From Longimicrobiales bacterium (lineage in GTDB: Bacteria > Gemmatimonadota > Gemmatimonadetes > Longimicrobiales > RSA9), in NCBI GenBank assembly GCA_035461765.1, contig DATHUY010000018.1:1-58056 (forward strand): a stretch of 58,056 nucleotides of DNA, written 5' to 3'. The notes below the pieces were generated by a model. The model saw nothing but the letters and a program-made list of their open reading frames with translations. It ran no database searches and had not been told where the DNA came from. This document shows, in pieces, positions 52,566-58,056 of this stretch (position 1 is its first letter; the number at the start of each line of letters is the position of its first letter). Position numbers and translations under genes: made by a program.

Positions 52566-53813
52566 GTGGATCCCGCATGGGGTGCATCCACCCGCGCCGT
52601 GTGGGGCGGCGAGGACGGTGCCGCACCGCACGGCGCGACCGTCCCGCCAGTGTACCACCGCGTCACCTTCGCGTACCAGGACCTCGACGAGTGGCAGGAT
52701 GTCGGCGCCGGCCAGCGCGCCGGCCACATCTATTCGCGCAACACGAACCCGACCACCGTGACGTTCGAGGCGAAGATGTGCGCGCTCGAGGGCGCCGCCG
52801 CGGCGACCAGCTTCGCCACCGTCATGGCGGCCATCAGCAACGCGCTGTTCGCATTGCTCGCACCAGGCCAGCGCGTGGTGTCCATTCGCCGTAGGGCGGA
52901 ACCAACCGCATCTTCATCGAATATCTGCCGAAGTACGGCGTCGATGTCGCCCTCCGCGACACCGGCGACACGGCAGCGATCGAACGCGAGATGGCGCGTG
53001 GCTGCGATCTACTCTACCTCGAGACGCCGACAAACCCGACGCTGAACGTACTCGACATCGCGCGGCTCGCTGCTCGCGCGCGCGCTGTCGGCGCGACGAC
53101 GGTCATCGACAACACGTTTGCCACCCCGATCAACCAGCGCCCGCTCGAGTGGGGCGCCGATCTCGTCGTGTACAGTGCCACGAAGTATCTCGGTGGCCAC
53201 TCCGATGCCATGAGCCGCGTCCTCTGCGGCGACACCGACCGCGCGCACGGTCTTCCAGTTCCGCGAGATCAACGGTCGGTCGCTCGACGCCATGTCCGCG
53301 TTCCTGCTGACGCGCGGGCTGAAGACGCTCGAGCTGCGTCTGCTGCGGCAGAACGACAATGCGCTGCGGATCGGTCGGTACCTCGATGTGCTCCCGCTCG
53401 TCGAGCAGGGTCTTCTACCCGGGGCTCGAGAACCATCCGCAGCACGACGTGGCACGGCGGGAGATGCAGGGGCTTGGCGGTGTGCTCAGCTTCTCGCTGA
53501 AGGGCGGCTTCGATGCGGTGCGTATGCTGCTTGCCACGCTGCGCCTCGCGCACAGCGCGGCGAGCCTCGGCTCCGTGGGTACGCTCGTCGGGCCGCCGAG
53601 CGTGACGAGCCACGTCGAGCTGACACCGGCGCAGCGTGCGGCGGCGGGCATTCCGGAGTCGCTTGTGCGCTACGCGGTCGCATCGAGAGCGCGCCCGACC
53701 TCATCGCCGACTTCGAGCACGCGCTGAGCGCAGCGCACACACACCTGCTTACCGCGCAAGGCCGGCACGTGGAGGCGGAGCCGATGATGCAGGAGTCGGG
53801 CTCCGAGCAGTAA
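52566..53813 (+). pseudogene. Trans-sulfuration PLP enzyme (cystathionine gamma-synthase/lyase family), frameshifted
   Basis: Readable pieces of one PLP-dependent Cys/Met metabolism enzyme lie in changing frames. The pieces in order: WGASTRAVWGGEDGA and HIYSRNTNPTTVTFEAKM; then ETPTNPTLNVLDIARLA and the PLP-Lys motif VVYSATKYLGGHSD; then GRSLDAMSAFLLTRGLKTLE; then YPGLENHPQHDVARREMQGL through GPPSVTSHVELT; then APDLIADFEHALSA to a TAA at 53811. At least four frameshifts interrupt it, so it is almost surely inactive unless the sequence has errors here. The start is uncertain (GTG 52566 or ATG 52550). An adjacent intron fragment suggests accumulated damage. Confidence 0.8.
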
Positions 53814-54204
53814 GGGCGTGCGGCGTAGACACCGCCCGCATCCGGCAGGCAACCGGTGAGCAACGCCTGAACGGTGGCCTCGGTGCCGCAGAGCTCTACG
53901 GCCGCGAACGTGATGCGCATCGCAGGTACCCTCCGCAGACTCGGCCGACACGCACCCCATGAACAAGTCGAGGCCAGGCATGGCCCCCCATCCGCGCGTT
54001 TTGCGTTTCATGCGGTGGAGGCGGACGTCCGGTCCCGCGTTTCGCCTCTGCGGTGAGCGGCGGGCTGTCGGTCCCTCGCCGGTCAGTGATCGAGGACGCA
54101 GCCCACCCTCACTGGCAAGCGCGTGAGCTCAGCACGCCCACGAATTTGGGCGCGGCAATGTGCGCCCGTCCAGCGGGCATCCCAATCCCGAGGAGGTGTA
54201 TTCG
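53814..54204. other. Island spacer without a recognisable gene
   Basis: About 390 bp between the pseudogene and the two-gene unit. No frame on either strand resembles a known protein. A small hairpin CGCCCA/TGGGCG lies at 54135-54152 and an AGGAGGT ribosome-binding site near the right end serves the next gene. Confidence 0.5.
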
Positions 54205-54816
54205 ATGGAACCGATCTCTGTTACCGGCGAGGTCGTTGACTCCGCCACTCGGCAAGGCATTCCCGGGCTTCGAGTCGAAGCATGGGAGAAAGACGGTGCG
54301 CCCAGCGCGTTGGTGGGGAACGCAACCACTGATCGCGTGGGTCGCTTCGTGATCAATGTCGAGGAAGCGCAACTAGCGGCACGGCGAGCGGCGCTGTTCT
54401 TCAGGATCTTGCGAGGCGCCGAGCTAATCACGAGTACAGAGGACACGGTCGTCTGGACTCCAGGATCGTCCACCGAGCCAGTGCGCGTGGAAGTAACCCT
54501 CAATCCGCAGCCCGAACCACCCTCGTGGACGACTCTGCATGTGAATTCATTCGACGAGCTGATTGCGCATGAACAGGAGATCCTGGGCAGAATTGCCGCA
54601 ACGCCCAACGGAGGTAAGCTGTTCCTGACACACCCATTCATGCTCCTCGCCGACCTCGGCGTCGAGTTATCGAAACGGGCGGAGCGCGAGCTCATCGCTC
54701 ATGAGCCGGTCCTCGGCGCCCTCTCCCCTGTCTCATACAACCATCTGAAGGCAAGCACCCGGCCGCAAAGTGTGAAGGTCAACCTCCGCGGCCTTTTCCA
54801 GAGGAGGGCGCAGTGA
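54205..54816 (+). CDS. Transthyretin-like-domain protein of unknown function (island cargo)
   Basis: A 203-aa protein from ATG 54205 with a perfect AGGAGGT 7 nt upstream. The first 95 residues form a prealbumin/carboxypeptidase-regulatory-like sandwich: ISVTGEVVDSATRQGIPGLR and TTDRVGRFVINVEE. The second half is helical: FDELIAHEQEILGRIAAT, then FLTHPFMLLADLGVELSKRA. No signal peptide. It overlaps the next gene by 4 nt and clearly works with it. Base composition differs from the flanking chromosome. Function unknown. Confidence 0.75.
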   Translation: MEPISVTGEVVDSATRQGIPGLRVEAWEKDGAPSALVGNATTDRVGRFVINVEEAQLAARRAALFFRILRGAELITSTEDTVVWTPGSSTEPVRVEVTLNPQPEPPSWTTLHVNSFDELIAHEQEILGRIAATPNGGKLFLTHPFMLLADLGVELSKRAERELIAHEPVLGALSPVSYNHLKASTRPQSVKVNLRGLFQRRAQ

Positions 54817-56780
54817 GTCTGACAGCCGGTTTCGACCTGGTGATCGAACTATCGAACGAGGCCGTTCTGAACCTCGTCAAACGCAACATGCAAATTCCCG
54901 GCGCCGTCGCCAATCCGCCTTTTGAGATTGCCGTCCCATTCGCGCAGCCCGCGCAAGGACAAGCATGGCTCATCGTGGACGACATCACACTCGAGCTGAA
55001 GGACAACGATGAACTGGTGTTCACGCTGCCGTTCAGTTGTGGTGCAGTCGAACTGCAAACCCCGATTCCGCTGGACGTCACGGGACTCCATGGAACGATC
55101 ACGCTGACGATGTCTGCCCAGGGAGTGCTCATTTCCAAAGGGGGTAGCTCGTTCACATTCGGTGTCAATTGGGACGACGCCGTTTCAAATATCGCCATAA
55201 ATCAGCTCGCAGCTGCGCTGGCCGGGACACCAATCGACGCCGCCACGTTCCAGAGCCTGGCACAACAAGCCCTCGCCGACTTCGTCAACGGGCTGCCTGC
55301 CATCACGACGTCCATCGAGTTCCAGATCGTGCCTGCCCAGGACGGCGCGTTCGGCAACAACCTGCAGTTCGCTGCAGCGGAGGTTCACTGCATCGGCAAT
55401 GCGGACCCCGCCAAACAGGCGTTGGGTCTGTTCGGAACACTGGTCGCCGCCAATCAGGGCAACGGCGATCACACGTTGAAAACGGAGACCGCCATTCAGC
55501 CGGGTCGGGAGCTCGCCATCAGCATGTCGCCGGGCGCGTTCCGCCGGATCATCTTTTGTCCCGCGCTAGCGGCATCGTTGGGGACAAAACTGCCGAGCAC
55601 TTGTGGGAATACACCCGTGCACCGGAATGGCCTCGATATCACAAAAATCGAGGAGTCCTTCCACCACAACGGGATCAAGATCAGCATGACCGCCAAGCGG
55701 TCAGGGGTGTGCTACGAAGCCAGGGGTGACGTATCCGGCACGCTCACGTTTTCGATCGCAAACAATGCGCTGGTGCCGGATTTGGACGTCGGAAAACCCG
55801 ATGTGACCGTCGACATTCCGTGGTACTGCAAGATCGCAGCTGCCGTTGTAGGCGGCGTATGGGGATTGGTCATCGCGCAGGTACTCGATGAAGTGCTGGA
55901 TGTCATTCTCGATTTCTTCGCGCCGGACGTGCCCGGAGTGTCTGTGCCGACGGTCGCACTCGCCGGGTTTCCCGGTGCGGTATTCACGGATGTGCAAGTC
56001 TCCCCGGAGGGGCTGACGCTGCAAGCCGATCTTCCGATCATACTGTCGAAGAATAAGAGTACGCTCAAATTGAGCGGAGCTGTTACCGTTATCAACATCG
56101 AAACCTTGAGTACCGGCACGTATAAGGTCGAGGAGGGCTGCCTCGCGGGCGAATATCCGTGGACAGAGCAGTTGCTCCATCTGTCGGCTGGGTACGTCGC
56201 AACTCCGACCCTGTTGTGCAGGCCAATCGAGTACACGTGGTCGATTGAAAATATTCAGCTGCCTTCAGGCCACGGCCAGGTCACGGTGCCCGTCGAAGCC
56301 ACCCATCCTTTCCCTCTGACGGTCGGCACGACGGTAACGGCTGACGTCGACGTCGAGTATACGATCTCGGCGGCATCCATTGTGTTGAAAAATGCTCCGA
56401 GCCAGGGCAGCTATGCGGTGAAGCTTGGCATGCGCGCCAAAGACGCGAAAGGCACGGTTCTTCAGACGAGCCAGCATGTATTCTTCGCAGGACATGCAGT
56501 GCAAATCGAGGGGTTCGCCGGGAAACTGGCATACTGCTCCGCGGAGCAGTTCCGTAAGAAGGTCGTTCCCACCAAGTGGCCAGACTTCGAGGAGCCGAGT
56601 CCGAAGGACCTCATCGTGATCACGCTCCTACACTCGAGTCTGGAGCATCCCGACTCGGATCAGCTGGTCGCCGCGACCGAGCTGACCTACGGTCAACGTT
56701 ATCAGAAGGCCATCAACCTACATCGAGCAGGTCTGTTGGGTTCTCGCTCCCGTCTCGGTGCCACCGCCCAAGGTGCTTAG
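54813..56780 (+). CDS. Large beta-rich protein of unknown function, possibly TULIP-like (island cargo)
   Basis: A 655-aa protein from GTG 54813, coupled to the upstream gene. There is no signal peptide. It opens with FDLVIELSNEAVLNLVKRNM, a strand-plus-helix pattern seen in TULIP/P47-type lipid-binding folds. Similar alternating strands recur around residues 300-345, with a hydrophobic helix (AAAVVGGVWGLVIAQVLDEV) after them and then VSVPTVALAGFPGAVFTDVQ. The C-terminal third is again beta-sandwich, ending in a helical LVAATELTYGQRYQKAINLH. At least six Cys are scattered. Assignment to TULIP is tentative; no catalytic motif is visible. Confidence 0.65.
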   Translation: MSLTAGFDLVIELSNEAVLNLVKRNMQIPGAVANPPFEIAVPFAQPAQGQAWLIVDDITLELKDNDELVFTLPFSCGAVELQTPIPLDVTGLHGTITLTMSAQGVLISKGGSSFTFGVNWDDAVSNIAINQLAAALAGTPIDAATFQSLAQQALADFVNGLPAITTSIEFQIVPAQDGAFGNNLQFAAAEVHCIGNADPAKQALGLFGTLVAANQGNGDHTLKTETAIQPGRELAISMSPGAFRRIIFCPALAASLGTKLPSTCGNTPVHRNGLDITKIEESFHHNGIKISMTAKRSGVCYEARGDVSGTLTFSIANNALVPDLDVGKPDVTVDIPWYCKIAAAVVGGVWGLVIAQVLDEVLDVILDFFAPDVPGVSVPTVALAGFPGAVFTDVQVSPEGLTLQADLPIILSKNKSTLKLSGAVTVINIETLSTGTYKVEEGCLAGEYPWTEQLLHLSAGYVATPTLLCRPIEYTWSIENIQLPSGHGQVTVPVEATHPFPLTVGTTVTADVDVEYTISAASIVLKNAPSQGSYAVKLGMRAKDAKGTVLQTSQHVFFAGHAVQIEGFAGKLAYCSAEQFRKKVVPTKWPDFEEPSPKDLIVITLLHSSLEHPDSDQLVAATELTYGQRYQKAINLHRAGLLGSRSRLGATAQGA

Positions 56781-57150
56781 CCGTTGTGGAGTAAAGCTGC
56801 GGCCAGCCCGACTCGTGAGAAACGAGCAGGTTGGCACGTTTACCGTACCCGAAGGGCCGAGCACCGTCCGTGAGGCCGGGCGGTCGCGCCCATGACCATA
56901 GGTGCATCGCACGATGCATATCATTCGCGGGAGGGTCATTCGCTCTGAACCGTCTGGCGCCGCGGCGGTGTCAACGATCCCGGCGAAGAAGTCGAAACCG
57001 GTGGAGGGTGGTGGCGCGGTACCAGGCGATCCGCCAGTGACAAACTGAACAACACACCGACCCGTCGCAGGGGCGCGCCAGCCGGGCGCCGAGGACGAGA
57101 AAACCGCGTAGTTCAGCGGGTGTCGGTGCAGGTCGGCCCGGAGGGTGAAG
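56781..57150. other. Right-end island spacer
   Basis: 370 bp without a convincing gene on either strand. It contains a perfect TGCATCG/CGATGCA inverted repeat (56903-56918, 2-nt spacer) and a CTCGT/ACGAG hairpin near 56809. Either could be a leftover recombination or regulatory site. Confidence 0.4.
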
Positions 57151-57193
57151 CCTCCGGAGGATGAGGCCAGTGGTTCGAATCCACTCGGGCGCA
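57151..57193 (+). repeat. att direct repeat, right copy (tRNA-Arg 3' remnant)
   Basis: Exact 43-bp copy of 52294-52336 with no acceptor 5' half or D-arm before it, so it is not a functional tRNA. It is followed by a strong terminator that probably belonged to the tRNA before integration. Confidence 0.85.
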
Positions 57194-57199
57194 TGATGT

Positions 57200-57246
57200 G
57201 AAAGAAGGGGGTTTAGGCGACGTCGTCGTCTGAACCCCCTTCTTTC
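57200..57246. terminator. Strong hairpin terminator right of the island
   Basis: Arms GAAAGAAGGGGGTTTAG (57200-57216) and CTGAACCCCCTTCTTTC (57230-57246) pair with one G-T-type mismatch. The pyrimidine-rich arm ends TTCTTTC, so it could serve either strand. Confidence 0.65.
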
Positions 57247-57343
57247 GTCGGCACGGTCTGTTCCTCAGCTCGAGTTCACCCTCGCGCCGACCATGATGGC
57301 TGAGCACGGGTACTTAGCTGCTGCAGACGCACCGGAGAGCTCC

Positions 57344-58056
57344 TCACCGTGCGGTGGGTCCGCCGTCCTCGCCGGCTGAGCTCGTTAGCCGGGTCAGGCC
57401 TGTGCCGTCATCGTTCATGATAAAGATCTCGGTGTCGCCGCCGGTCGACGGCCGAAAGGACATGAAGATGATCTGGCCGCTCTGCGTCCAGGACGGTGCC
57501 CGGCTGCACCACTCGTTGTTCGCGTCCGCCGGATCCTTCGGTGTCAGGTTCACCGGATCACTGCCATCCACGTTCATCACGAACACAGAGCAGTAGCCCT
57601 CCTCGAAGCTCATGTAGGCGATCTTCTGCCCATTCGGCGACCACGCGGCCATCTGTGCGAATCTCGCGGGCACATCGGTGAGTTGAACCGTCTCATCGAA
57701 TCGGAGGTCGGTCATCCAGACGTTACTGCCGCGCCGGAACGTCAGTCGGTGACCGTCCGGCGACCACTCCGGCCAGGTATCCGCCACGGTGTTGCTCGTC
57801 ACCTGCGTGAGTTCACCGCTCTTCAGGTCGAGGATGTAGATCTCGGTGTCGCCGTCGGCATCGCCGTGGAAGGCAATACGCTGTCCGTTAGGTGAGAAGC
57901 GTGCCCAGTCCTCGGATGCGTCGGTGGTCTCCGTCAGATTGATGGGATCGCCGCCGGCGGTGCTCACCAGGTAGATGTCGCTCGGACCGGTCCCGACGCG
58001 CGACGTATAGACCACCCACTTCCCGTTGTTCGAGATGTCGGGGTAGTAGTCGAGCG
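57344..58056 (-). CDS. TolB-like beta-propeller protein (partial, N-terminus outside the window)
   Basis: The frame is open to the window edge, so the start is missing; 237 codons are present. At least four PD40/TolB-type blades are visible with recurrent WSPDG-type motifs: WARFSPNGQRIAFHGDADGD, WPEWSPDGHRLTFRRG, AAWSPNGQKIAYMSF and PSWTQSGQIIFMSF, each followed by an IYILD- or VFVMN-like strand. These propellers are usually periplasmic or surface-exposed interaction modules. It reads towards the island. Confidence 0.8.
   Translation of the reverse strand, partial: LDYYPDISNNGKWVVYTSRVGTGPSDIYLVSTAGGDPINLTETTDASEDWARFSPNGQRIAFHGDADGDTEIYILDLKSGELTQVTSNTVADTWPEWSPDGHRLTFRRGSNVWMTDLRFDETVQLTDVPARFAQMAAWSPNGQKIAYMSFEEGYCSVFVMNVDGSDPVNLTPKDPADANNEWCSRAPSWTQSGQIIFMSFRPSTGGDTEIFIMNDDGTGLTRLTSSAGEDGGPTAR

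Larger units (their letters stand above)
52294..57193. mobile_element. Genomic island integrated at tRNA-Arg(CCG)
   Basis: About 4.86 kb bounded by a perfect 43-bp direct repeat of the tRNA 3' end. Contents: terminator, a probable group IIC intron fragment, a frameshifted trans-sulfuration gene, a two-gene unit of unknown function and non-coding DNA. The two intact genes are less GC-skewed than the rest of the window. No integrase, transposase or origin is recognisable, so the element is either decayed or mobilised in trans. Confidence 0.65.

Noticed and set aside
53486-54056. Overlapping frames on both strands in the island spacer
   Set aside because: None has family motifs or a good start signal, and several overlap the pseudogene antisense.
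52337-57150. Integrase or transposase gene of the island
   Set aside because: I looked on both strands for tyrosine-recombinase (R-HxxR-Y), serine-recombinase and DDE motifs and found none.
57151-57193. A third tRNA-Arg gene
   Set aside because: Only the 3' 43 bp are present; the D-arm and acceptor 5' strand are missing, so it is an att remnant.

Overview
The window is high-GC, tightly packed bacterial chromosome. Many genes overlap by 1-17 nt (ATGA/GTGA junctions), so long translation-coupled runs are the rule. An outer membrane is implied by a TonB-dependent receptor, an OprP/OprO-type porin and many lipoproteins. Gene content and style suggest Gemmatimonadota or a similar Gram-negative soil lineage; that is inference, because no 16S rRNA gene is present.

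Layout. (1) 309-2424: a pterin block with a eukaryote-like 6-pyruvoyl-tetrahydropterin synthase, folE, an SDR and a queD-type paralogue, followed by an M23-domain lipoprotein and a Trm112-like protein. (2) 5096-15306: a long co-directional run with TPR proteins, OsmC, acyl-CoA ligase, CutA, a degenerate macro domain, a transglutaminase-like protein, an ABC exporter pair, an IMPase-family phosphatase, two tiny membrane proteins and a thioesterase. (3) 15249-29161: DUF445, a DAACS symporter, a Lon protease whose ATPase motifs are eroded, DUF1499 and SIMPL proteins, a sugar nucleotidyltransferase, an M20 peptidase divergent from a DRE-TIM aldolase-like enzyme plus an EVE protein, an orphan response regulator and MgtE. 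(4) 29050-43789: a phosphate-starvation region with phoB-phoR-unknown-porin-pstS-pstC-pstA-pstB-phoU, a PAP2 phosphatase, and a TonB receptor with two lipoproteins. Most of these promoters carry 11-nt-phased GTTAC repeats that I read as PHO boxes. (5) 43955-50226: SDR, crotonase, two lipoproteins, an isocitrate-dehydrogenase-family enzyme, a zinc-phospholipase-like protein and glutaryl-CoA dehydrogenase. (6) 50299-52336: tandem repeats, a hydrophilin-like protein, a CBS protein, tRNA-Arg(ACG), RNase P RNA and tRNA-Arg(CCG). (7) 52294-57193: a small genomic island. The 3' 43 bp of tRNA-Arg(CCG) are repeated exactly at 57151-57193, bracketing 4.8 kb of visibly different sequence. It holds a likely group IIC intron fragment, a broken trans-sulfuration gene and an intact two-gene unit of unknown function (a transthyretin-like protein and a large beta-rich protein). 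No integrase is visible. (8) The window ends inside a TolB-like propeller gene.

The strongest leads are the tRNA-Arg island and its two-gene cargo, the Lon homologue with an intact protease dyad but a degraded AAA+ module, the Pho regulon that seems to include a TonB uptake operon, and the eukaryote-like PTPS cluster. Family assignments are from reading motifs by eye; no database search was run.
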